Shown piece by piece: positions 57,181 through 64,000 of a DNA stretch of 64,000 nucleotides. The notes under the pieces were generated by a model. It saw only the letters and a program-made list of their open reading frames with translations. It made no database searches and was not told the DNA's origin. A program made the position numbers and the translations under genes. Source of the stretch: Thiolapillus brandeum (GTDB lineage: Bacteria > Pseudomonadota > Gammaproteobacteria > Chromatiales > Chromatiaceae); assembly GCF_000828615.1 (NCBI RefSeq), contig NZ_AP012273.1:1054001-1118000 (forward strand), written 5' to 3'. Position 1 is the first letter of the stretch; the number at the start of each line of letters is the position of its first letter.

Positions 57181-58113
57181 ATGCAACTGGTTCGTGGTCA
57201 GCATAATTTGCGCCCGTCGCATCGTGGCTGTGTGGCTACCATCGGCAACTTTGATGGTGTGCATCTCGGTCACCAGGCCGTGTTCCGTGCCTTGCGCGAG
57301 AAAGCCCGGCAGTATGGCGTGCCTTCCACGGTGATTCTCTTTGAACCTCAACCCATGGAATTCTTTCGTCCCGGACAGGCGCCGTCGCGCCTGACCCGCT
57401 TGCGGGAGAAGTTGATCCATATTCAGGCCAGTGGCATCGATCGTGTACTTTTGCTGGAGTTCAATCGGCGGCTGGCTGGTCAGGATGCCGGCAGTTTCAT
57501 CGAAGAAGTGCTGGTGGATGGCCTGGGGATACACTTTCTGTACGTGGGTGATGATTTTCGATTTGGCCGGGAACGCCAGGGAGATTTTCTCCTGTTGCAG
57601 GACAAGGGTCGAGAGCTGGGTTTTGAGGTGGCAAGCATGGATACGGTATGTCATGCCGACTGCCGTATCAGCAGTACCCGCATACGCACGGCTTTGGCCA
57701 CGGGTGATTTTGCCACCGCAAGGGCATGCCTGGGGCGTCCCTATCAGATTTGTGGTCGTGTGGCTCATGGCCATCAGCGGGGACGTACCATTGGCTTTCC
57801 CACCCTGAACATTAGTCTGCATCGCCGGGTGAGCCCCCTCACGGGAGTATTTGCCGTGCAGGTGCAGGGGCTGGGAGAACAGGATCTTCCCGGGGTGGCG
57901 AACATTGGCACCCGCCCCACGGTGGATGGTGAAGGGCGTCCCTTGCTGGAAGTGCATCTGTTCGATTTCGATCAGCAGGTATATGGCCACCAGGTGGGTG
58001 TGACTTTTATCTCCCGGATTCGGGAAGAGCGCAAGTTCCCGTCCTTCGATGACCTGAAACAACAGATACTGGAGGATGCGGCGGATGCCCGGCGCATTCT
58101 TGGCATTGCCTGA
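57181..58113 (+). CDS. ribF: Bifunctional riboflavin kinase / FAD synthetase
   Basis: 310 residues from the ATG at 57181, one base after the preceding stop. The N-terminal FAD-synthetase part has [17 protein letters not shown] and the [14 protein letters not shown] motif with [17 protein letters not shown]; the kinase part has [11 protein letters not shown] and [15 protein letters not shown]. Makes FMN then FAD from riboflavin. Confidence 0.94.
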   Translation: MQLVRGQHNLRPSHRGCVATIGNFDGVHLGHQAVFRALREKARQYGVPSTVILFEPQPMEFFRPGQAPSRLTRLREKLIHIQASGIDRVLLLEFNRRLAGQDAGSFIEEVLVDGLGIHFLYVGDDFRFGRERQGDFLLLQDKGRELGFEVASMDTVCHADCRISSTRIRTALATGDFATARACLGRPYQICGRVAHGHQRGRTIGFPTLNISLHRRVSPLTGVFAVQVQGLGEQDLPGVANIGTRPTVDGEGRPLLEVHLFDFDQQVYGHQVGVTFISRIREERKFPSFDDLKQQILEDAADARRILGIA

Positions 58114-58160
58114 GGGTAGCTCAGGTATCCTTTCAACCACTATGCAGGAATAATAAGTCC

Positions 58161-60977
58161 GTGAGTAAATACAAGGACACATTGAATCTTCCAAAAACCG
58201 ATTTTCCCATGCGTGGCAATCTGGCTCAGCGTGAGCCGCAGATGCTCAAGGAATGGGAGGCGCAGAATCTCTACCAGAAGATCCGCGAAGTGTCAGCCGG
58301 GCGAGAGAAATCCGTGCTGCACGACGGCCCTCCCTATGCCAACGGAGATATTCATATTGGTCATGCGGTAAACAAGATTCTCAAGGACATCATCAACAAG
58401 AGCCGTACCCTGGATGGCTTTGATGCGCCTTATGTGCCGGGTTGGGACTGCCATGGGCTGCCCATCGAGCTGCAAGTGGAAAAGAAGGTGGGCAAGCCCG
58501 GACGCAAGGTCAGTGCCGCAGATTTCCGCAAGGCCTGCCGCGCCTATGCCCAAAAGCAGGTCGACGGTCAGCGGGAAGACTTCAAACGCCTGGGAGTGCT
58601 GGGTGACTGGGACAACCCGTATCTGACCATGAATTACCAGCAGGAGGCGGATATCATCCGTTCCCTGGGACGCATCGTGGAGGCCGGGCATGTGCACAAG
58701 GGCTCCAAACCCGTGAACTGGTGCACCGATTGCGGCTCTGCCCTGGCCGAGGCCGAAGTGGACTATATGGACAAGACTTCCCTGGCCATCGATGTGGCTT
58801 TCGAGGTTCTGGATGATGAAGCCCTCATGTACCGCTGTCATTCCGTGCCCGGCGACCATGGGGAGGGGCCTCTGTTCGTAGTGATCTGGACCACCACTCC
58901 CTGGACCCTGCCGGCCAACCAGGCCGTGGCCTTGAATCCGGAACTGGATTATGCCGTGGTTCAGGCGGGCGAGCGCCGTTTCCTCGTGGCCGAGGGCCTG
59001 ATGAAGGATGCTCTGGGACGCTGGGGACTGGAGGATTACCGCGTTATTGCCTATGGGCGTGGTGATGCTTTTGAAGGATTGATGTTGAAACACCCGTTCT
59101 ATGATCGGGAAGTCCCTGTCATTCTGGGGGAGCATGTCACCCTTGAAGCAGGCACCGGTGCCGTCCACACAGCTCCCGGGCATGGCCTGGAAGACTACAT
59201 AGTGGGGCAGAAATATCACCTGAAGGTGGACAACCCCGTGCTTGGGAATGGCTGTTTTAACGAAGATACGCCTCTGTTTGCCGGCGAACATGTGTTCTCC
59301 GCCAACGACAAGGTCATCGACGTTCTCAAGGCTCACAATGCCTTGCTGCACGAGGAGAGGCTGGTTCACAGCTATCCTCACTGCTGGCGCCACAAGACCC
59401 CCATCATATTCCGCGCCACGCCTCAGTGGTTCATCAGCATGGACCAGAATGGCCTGCGCGAGGCCGCCCTGAAGGAAATCGACCATGTGGAATGGCTGCC
59501 CGAGTGGGGCAGGGACCGCATCCGCGGCATGGTGGAGAACCGCCCGGACTGGTGCATCTCCCGTCAGCGCACCTGGGGTGTGCCCATCACGCTGTTCGTG
59601 CATCAAAAGACGGGCAAGATGCATCCTGACAGTGCTTCCCTGTTCGAGCAGGTGGCGAAGAAAGTGGAGCAGGACGGTATCGAAGCCTGGTTCCAGCTGC
59701 AACCTGAGGATATTCTTGGTGCAGAGGCCGATGAGTACGAGAAGGTCACCGATACCCTGGACGTATGGTTCGATTCCGGTGTGACCCATGCTTGTGTGCT
59801 GGATCGCCGTGCGGAACTGCATCGTCCCGCAGAACTGTATCTGGAAGGCTCGGATCAACACCGCGGCTGGTTTCAATCCTCCCTGCTCACCTCCGTCGCC
59901 ATGACCGGCAAGGCGCCGTACAAGGCCTGTCTGACCCATGGTTTCACCGTGGATGCCAATGGCAAGAAGATGTCAAAATCCCTGGGCAATGTCATCCAGC
60001 CGCAGAAGGTGACTAAGAACCTCGGCGCAGACATCATCCGCCTGTGGGTGGCGGCTACGGACTATCGGGCCGAGATGAGTGTTTCCGATGAGATCCTCAA
60101 GCGTACCGCCGATGCCTACCGGCGCATCCGCAATACCACCCGTTTCCTGCTGGCCAACCTGTTCGACTTCGATCCGGAGAAAAACTCCGTGGCAGCGGAC
60201 GACATGGTGGAACTGGATCGCTGGGCTGTCGCACGTGCGCAGGAATTGCAACAAGAGGTGGAAGCCGCCTACAGGGAATACAATTTTCATCTCATCTACC
60301 AGAAAATCCTGCAGTTTTGTGTGGTGGACATGGGAGGCTTCTACCTTGATGTGATCAAGGATCGCCAATATACGACCAAAACCGACAGCCTGCCGCGCCG
60401 CTCCTGCCAGACCGCCATCTATCATATTGCGGAGGCCATGCTGCGTTGGCTGGCGCCTGTTCTCAGCTTTACGGCTCACGAGGCCTGGCAGCATGTACCC
60501 GGAAAGCGGGGTAAATCCGTATTTCTGGAAACCTGGTATGACGGTTTGTTTGGCCTGGAAGGCATGGGGGATCTGGATGAAGCTGACTGGCAGCGTGTCC
60601 TCGAAGCACGCAGCGCCGTAAGCCAGGAACTCGAGGGCATGCGCAAGGCCGGTGATATCGGTTCTTCCCTGGATGCCGAAGTGACCCTGTATTGCGATGC
60701 TGAGCTGCATGATTCCCTGGCCAAACTGGGCGATGAACTGCGTTTTGTGCTGATTACTTCCTACGCCAGCCTCAAGCCTCTTGCAGAACGCACTGATGCG
60801 GCAACTTCTGGTGAGCTGGAGGGCTTGGCCATTGAAGCCATTGCCAGCAAACATCCCAAGTGTGTGCGTTGCTGGCATCACCGTGAGGATGTTGGCAGTC
60901 ATGCCGAACACCCGGAACTGTGTGGCCGATGCGTGGAAAATGTCGATGGCGAAGGTGAAAGCCGCCATTATGGCTGA
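58161..60977 (+). CDS. ileS: Isoleucyl-tRNA synthetase
   Basis: 938 residues from a GTG. Class I signatures: [18 protein letters not shown] (HIGH) near residue 58 and [12 protein letters not shown] (KMSKS) near residue 600. The editing (CP1) domain includes [15 protein letters not shown] and [16 protein letters not shown]. The C-terminal zinc finger [12 protein letters not shown] ... CGRCVENV is intact. Bacterial type 1 enzyme. The stop overlaps lspA by 8 bp. Confidence 0.96.
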   Translation: MSKYKDTLNLPKTDFPMRGNLAQREPQMLKEWEAQNLYQKIREVSAGREKSVLHDGPPYANGDIHIGHAVNKILKDIINKSRTLDGFDAPYVPGWDCHGLPIELQVEKKVGKPGRKVSAADFRKACRAYAQKQVDGQREDFKRLGVLGDWDNPYLTMNYQQEADIIRSLGRIVEAGHVHKGSKPVNWCTDCGSALAEAEVDYMDKTSLAIDVAFEVLDDEALMYRCHSVPGDHGEGPLFVVIWTTTPWTLPANQAVALNPELDYAVVQAGERRFLVAEGLMKDALGRWGLEDYRVIAYGRGDAFEGLMLKHPFYDREVPVILGEHVTLEAGTGAVHTAPGHGLEDYIVGQKYHLKVDNPVLGNGCFNEDTPLFAGEHVFSANDKVIDVLKAHNALLHEERLVHSYPHCWRHKTPIIFRATPQWFISMDQNGLREAALKEIDHVEWLPEWGRDRIRGMVENRPDWCISRQRTWGVPITLFVHQKTGKMHPDSASLFEQVAKKVEQDGIEAWFQLQPEDILGAEADEYEKVTDTLDVWFDSGVTHACVLDRRAELHRPAELYLEGSDQHRGWFQSSLLTSVAMTGKAPYKACLTHGFTVDANGKKMSKSLGNVIQPQKVTKNLGADIIRLWVAATDYRAEMSVSDEILKRTADAYRRIRNTTRFLLANLFDFDPEKNSVAADDMVELDRWAVARAQELQQEVEAAYREYNFHLIYQKILQFCVVDMGGFYLDVIKDRQYTTKTDSLPRRSCQTAIYHIAEAMLRWLAPVLSFTAHEAWQHVPGKRGKSVFLETWYDGLFGLEGMGDLDEADWQRVLEARSAVSQELEGMRKAGDIGSSLDAEVTLYCDAELHDSLAKLGDELRFVLITSYASLKPLAERTDAATSGELEGLAIEAIASKHPKCVRCWHHREDVGSHAEHPELCGRCVENVDGEGESRHYG

Positions 60978-61449
60978 TCATCTGAGGGTTTGGCCGTATC
61001 TGTTGCTCAGTTTTCTGGTTCTGGTTGCTGATCAGACCAGCAAGTTCGTGGTGCTTGTGACTTTCCATCCCCATGAGATGATACCGGTCTTGCCGGTATT
61101 CAACCTGACTCTGGTGTTCAACGAAGGCGCGGCTTTCAGCTTCCTGAGTCATGCAGGAGGCTGGCAACGCTGGTTCTTTATTGGGTTGACCAGTGTGATT
61201 TCCCTGGGCCTGCTGGTGTGGCTGACGCGGTTGAAGCGGGGTGAACACTACACAGCTGTGGCTCTGTCCATGATTTTGGGGGGTGCTTTGGGCAATCTGC
61301 TGGATCGGGTACGCTTGGGGAAGGTTGTGGATTTCCTTGATTTCTACTGGCAGGGCTGGCACTGGCCGGCTTTCAACCTGGCGGATAGCGCCATTACGCT
61401 GGGTGTTGTTCTGATGCTGTATGCGACCTTGCGGCAGACGGATAACTGA
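60970..61449 (+). CDS. lspA: Lipoprotein signal peptidase (signal peptidase II)
   Basis: 159 residues from the ATG at 60970, four membrane helices. Aspartyl-protease residues lie in [16 protein letters not shown] and [24 protein letters not shown] is the other family motif. It removes signal peptides of lipoproteins such as the ABC binding protein here. The gene order usually continues with fkpB-ispH, but here it stops at tandem repeats. Confidence 0.94.
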   Translation: MADHLRVWPYLLLSFLVLVADQTSKFVVLVTFHPHEMIPVLPVFNLTLVFNEGAAFSFLSHAGGWQRWFFIGLTSVISLGLLVWLTRLKRGEHYTAVALSMILGGALGNLLDRVRLGKVVDFLDFYWQGWHWPAFNLADSAITLGVVLMLYATLRQTDN

Positions 61450-61457
61450 CTTTAGCT

Positions 61458-61735
61458 GGTACATCCTGTACATATACCGCTACGGCCATCCGTGGCCTCT
61501 CGCGGCATACGACCGCCAGGGATGGCGGAAGCGCCGGAAATGCAGGAGCTATTTCCGGTCCATACATCCCTGGAGATTCGCCGCTACGGCCATCCATGGC
61601 CTCTCGCGGCATACGACCGCCAGGGATGGCGGAAGTGCCGGAAATGCAGGAGCTATTTCCGGTCCATACATCCCTGGAGATTCGCCGCTATGGCCTTCCA
61701 TGGCCTCTCGCGGCATACACTCCATCCCTGGAGAT
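61458..61735. repeat. 104-bp tandem repeat array with palindromic cores
   Basis: Starting points of the recurring CCGCTAYGGCC at 61477, 61581 and 61685 give a period of exactly 104 bp; two complete units and about half of a third are present, nearly identical. Each carries the core of the palindromic element family (TACATCC-TG..., GGCCATCCATGGCC inside GCCGC...GCGGC) plus hairpins CCGCCAGGGATGGCGG and GGAAAT...ATTTCC. No gene is visible. It fills the lspA-btuF-like gap together with the terminator. Confidence 0.85.
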
Positions 61736-61771
61736 AAAAAAACCCCGGCCACGTCCTGTGTGGCTGGGGTT
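61736..61771 (-). terminator. Terminator of the ampD / binding-protein operon
   Basis: On the minus strand AACCCCAGCCACAC pairs with GTGGCCGGGGTT (one mismatch) and is followed by seven T residues (plus-strand A run 61736-61742). It is placed ~160 bp past the minus-strand binding-protein gene. The stretch 61772-61930 between shows nothing else. Confidence 0.7.
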
Positions 61772-61930
61772 GTCGCCGGGCTTGGTTGTTTCCGTCCTTG
61801 ATTCGTCCCTGATCGTCTTTCCTTGTACGTTGTCATCCTTGTGCGTCTATGCAGTGGCGACGGTTAGAGTATTTCAAATACATCAGAGGTTGTCTGTAGG
61901 CGAAGGTGGAACAGTGTTGTAGGAATATTC

Positions 61931-62740
61931 CTACATTTGCCGGCACAGGGCTTTCAGTCCTTCCACCAGTCGGGGACCGGGACGCCCCAGTTCCGAGTTG
62001 GCCACAAAGACATGGCCTCCCTCTACAGGGCGGGGGGCGGTTGGTTGGCTGGTCACGATTACCTGGATGTCTTTGGTCATCAGGCTTTCCGGATTCACGG
62101 TAAAAACAAGGCGTGGCACCTGGGCAAAAACATTGTGCAGGCCCGCCCGCTCAAGCACCTCGTTGAGCCAGTGCCTGCCACCAATGGTCATGGGGGGGGT
62201 GGCCCAGATTTCGTAATATGTGGGAACTTTCATGCCAGAAGAGCGGTGTGGGCAGGCTTGGTCCAAATCCCTGAGAAAACGGGCAGCCGCTTTTCTGCCG
62301 GCTTTGGGCTCGCCGATCAGTCTCCCGAGTTTTTCCAGGGTGGTGGCAATATCATCCAATGTCCCGGGTTCACTGATGAACACGGGAATGTCTGAATGTC
62401 TGAGCCATTGCAGGTCTGCCTGCCGGTTTCCCGATCCCCAGGCAATGACCAGATCGGGATTTGTTTCCAGTAGGTACTCGCGGTTCAGGCTGCCCAGGGT
62501 GTCGATGCGGGGTATTTTGTCCAGGCTGTGGGGGTATTCGGAAAACTGCGCGACGGCCACCAGGCGCTTTTCTGCCCCTATTGCCAGCAACATCTCTGTG
62601 GCATGTGGTGCCAGGGTCAGAATGCGGGTGGCGGATGAAGCAAGACGAACTTCCCGGCCCAGGTCATCTTCCACCCGAATGTCGCCCCAAACGGGTGCAA
62701 GAAAACTGAAGAGTAGCAGAGCACGCAGAAAAACCGTCAT
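61931..62740 (-). CDS. Periplasmic cobalamin/siderophore-type binding protein (BtuF-like)
   Basis: 269 residues with a signal peptide (LRALLLFSFLAPVWG). Class III binding-protein fold: ILTLAPHATEMLLAIGAEKRL, IDTLGSLNREYLLETNPDLVIAW, the backbone helix region, and YYEIWATPPMTIGGRHWLNE near residue 170. The pattern is closest to BtuF-type vitamin B12 carriers; no permease or ATPase gene is adjacent, so the ligand is inferred. It overlaps ampD by 4 bp. Confidence 0.8.
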   Translation of the reverse strand: MTVFLRALLLFSFLAPVWGDIRVEDDLGREVRLASSATRILTLAPHATEMLLAIGAEKRLVAVAQFSEYPHSLDKIPRIDTLGSLNREYLLETNPDLVIAWGSGNRQADLQWLRHSDIPVFISEPGTLDDIATTLEKLGRLIGEPKAGRKAAARFLRDLDQACPHRSSGMKVPTYYEIWATPPMTIGGRHWLNEVLERAGLHNVFAQVPRLVFTVNPESLMTKDIQVIVTSQPTAPRPVEGGHVFVANSELGRPGPRLVEGLKALCRQM

Positions 62741-63288
62741 GGGTTGATCAATGCAGTGCGATATCGCTTCCAGTCGAAAGCAGGACCCGGATCCGTTTTT
62801 CTGCCGGGGGCGATATTCTCGTGTCCGGTGATACGCCTGGAGGTGATGCCGGGGTAGTATTCCATGATCTCCCGGGTGATTCGTGCCAGGGCCTGATACT
62901 GGGCATTGGTATAAGGTATCCGGTCACTGCCTTCCATTTCTATGCCGATGGAGTAATCGTTGCAGTTTTTCCGGTCATCGAAGCAGGACTCGCCTGCATG
63001 CCAGGCGCGCTTATCCAGAGAAACGAATTGAATGACCTCCCCATCTCTTCGCACCAGGGCATGGGCGGACACCTTCATATGATATATTTTCGCGAAATAA
63101 GGGTGGGCGCATGGATCGAGCTGATTGAGAAACAGATCGGCAATCCATGGTCCGCCATATTCATCGGGCGGCAGGCTGATATTGTGGATCACCAGCAGAT
63201 CCGGGGTCGTTCCTGCCGGGCGTTCATCATGATTGGGTGAGGGCAGGTACTGGTCGGCGGACAGCATCGTGTTGAATGGGGCTGGCAT
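62737..63288 (-). CDS. ampD: 1,6-anhydro-N-acetylmuramoyl-L-alanine amidase
   Basis: Cytoplasmic zinc amidase that recycles anhydro-muropeptides released by enzymes such as Slt, and thereby limits AmpR signalling where present. 183 residues, no signal. Zinc and catalytic residues: LLVIHNISLPP (His), IGIEMEGSD (Glu), ITGHENIAPGRKTDPGPAFDW (His, Lys, Asp). First gene of a two-gene transcript. Confidence 0.94.
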   Translation of the reverse strand: MPAPFNTMLSADQYLPSPNHDERPAGTTPDLLVIHNISLPPDEYGGPWIADLFLNQLDPCAHPYFAKIYHMKVSAHALVRRDGEVIQFVSLDKRAWHAGESCFDDRKNCNDYSIGIEMEGSDRIPYTNAQYQALARITREIMEYYPGITSRRITGHENIAPGRKTDPGPAFDWKRYRTALINP

Positions 63289-63617
63289 GCAGTGTTACTC
63301 CCGTGAACGCCAAATATTGATCCCGAACAAATGGTGGGGGGTTCAATACTAGGCTATAATTCTTTTGACTCAATAGTTTGATGTTTATTTTTTATAAAAA
63401 ACTTTAATTCATTTGGTGCTTGGAGGGGGTTTTGTCTCGGGTAGATCCATGTTTCTGCTCATTTTACCTGTGATCCTGTTCATATGAACTGTAAATCCCA
63501 TTGGCTTGCGTACCGATAAACTGTCAGACTAACCATATCACTGCTTTGGGACGATTTTCGTTTGATCCACTCATGTCACAACCAAAATCATTGCCAGGAA
63601 TACGCTGAGGCAGGAAT
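63289..63617. other. Divergent intergenic region with promoter-like and palindromic sites
   Basis: 329 bp between ampD and the partial DUF1631 gene. A plus-strand TATAAT sits at 63355-63360 without a clear -35 box, followed by an A/T-rich stretch (63390-63415). A perfect 12-bp palindrome GTTCATATGAAC lies at 63478-63489 and could be an operator. No small gene was found. Confidence 0.4.
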
Positions 63618-64000
63618 ATGCTGAGTCCGGTTCGGAAACGGGAGCTCCATGCTGCGATAGGCCGCCATTTTCAGGCATGGATGCAAGGGCTTTGGCCAGC
63701 ATTTACGGAGCAGATGGATGATGAGTTCTTCCGTCTGGCAGAGCAGTCTGTCAATGACATGGTACAGCGCGGGTACATCGATGCCATTCGCGAACTGCGC
63801 CAGGGGAAAAAACGCCTGTACCGGGAATGCCAACAGGAGTGCGCGAGAGCATCCCAACTGTTTTTTCTCGATTTCCGGGCTTATCAGCAGAATTTTCTGC
63901 GCCCCCATGTGCACATTGATGCCAATCAGGGTTCCCTGGAACTTATCGATGAGGAGGTTCTGGAGGAGGATCTTGCGGCCATGCGTGTCGTGCATCATGC
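63618..64000 (+). CDS. DUF1631-family protein, 5' part (runs off the window)
   Basis: 127 codons open to the window edge from an ATG with AGGCAGGA upstream. The protein matches the N-terminal part of DUF1631 proteins: FFRLAEQSVNDMVQRGYIDA, IRELRQGKKRLYREC, and GSLELIDEEVLEEDLAAMRV, which aligns with LSLLDDKQLEENVAL of the family member at 51923-54151. It is therefore a paralogue of that gene; identity beyond the N-terminal pattern is low. The opposite-strand frame here is a shadow. Confidence 0.75.
   Translation, partial: MLSPVRKRELHAAIGRHFQAWMQGLWPAFTEQMDDEFFRLAEQSVNDMVQRGYIDAIRELRQGKKRLYRECQQECARASQLFFLDFRAYQQNFLRPHVHIDANQGSLELIDEEVLEEDLAAMRVVHH

Noticed and set aside
58293-59939. 548-residue minus-strand frame opposite ileS
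   Set aside because: Shadow of ileS codon usage; ileS motifs on the plus strand are unambiguous.
61421-61801. Plus-strand frames of 81-126 residues in the 104-bp repeats
   Set aside because: They are open only because the repeat length and composition keep several frames free of stops; the same peptides recur and show no start signals.
61450-61930. CRISPR array
   Set aside because: The 104-bp repeats are contiguous units without unique spacers and without cas genes nearby.
63588-63998. 136-residue minus-strand frame at the window edge
   Set aside because: It is the antisense shadow of the plus-strand DUF1631-like frame, which has a good ribosome site and recognisable motifs.

Overview
The window is about 64 kb of chromosome from a moderately GC-rich gammaproteobacterium. 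Protein similarities and conserved gene neighbourhoods (scpA-scpB-rluB, murJ-ribF-ileS-lspA, argB-slmA, rpmB-rpmG, pspF/psp) point to the Chromatiales-type, probably sulfur-oxidising, lineages. Two TauE/SafE sulfite-exporter-type permeases and a SoxW-like double thioredoxin fit that lifestyle, but the genus assignment is inference. No tRNA, rRNA, CRISPR array, prophage or intact transposase gene was seen. Most of the DNA is densely packed housekeeping sequence; the unusual material lies in a few intergenic gaps and in several divergent proteins.

Layout. 1-8 kb: 3' part of proB, a TauE permease, a secreted unknown protein, then rsd, a large protein with a divergent class III nucleotidyl-cyclase domain and a PilZ protein, followed by slt and a Sel1-repeat protein. 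8-15 kb (minus strand): aroG and a five-gene peptide-type ABC transporter, interrupted between oppC and oppD by two palindromic repeats. 15-21 kb: rnm, yciO, an M50 protease, trpS, scpA, scpB, rluB. 21-28.6 kb: a membrane protein, the double thioredoxin, tamA and tamB. 28.6-37.7 kb (minus strand): a phage-shock run reading from a sigma-54-type promoter (small secreted protein, pspA, two pspB-like genes, pspC), followed by an RND efflux adaptor and permease and two DUF697-type GTPases; pspF is divergent. 39-41.5 kb: rpmB/rpmG, a DUF7931-type gene, radC, and two different MITE-like elements. 41.7-48.9 kb: coaBC, an AlgC-like protein with an altered active site, argB, slmA, a DUF4124 protein, a second TauE permease. 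49-52 kb: sucCD and rpsT between two inverted copies of a structured ~160 bp repeat. 52-61.5 kb: a DUF1631 protein, murJ, a discoidin-domain protein, ribF, ileS, lspA. 61.5-64 kb: 104-bp tandem repeats, a cobalamin-type binding protein, ampD, and the 5' part of a second DUF1631 gene that runs off the window.

Most notable: (1) an AlgC-like protein fused to a membrane-anchored sensor-like domain that has lost several catalytic residues, including the phosphoserine, and so looks like a pseudoenzyme; (2) a cyclase-domain protein between rsd and a PilZ gene that keeps its metal and transition-state residues but not the adenine-selecting ones; (3) a phage-shock locus extended by a new secreted protein and followed by RND efflux and paired DUF697 GTPases; (4) a family of intergenic palindromes whose central core is conserved while the long outer stems differ completely between loci; (5) a multi-hairpin repeat whose copies show compensatory stem changes.
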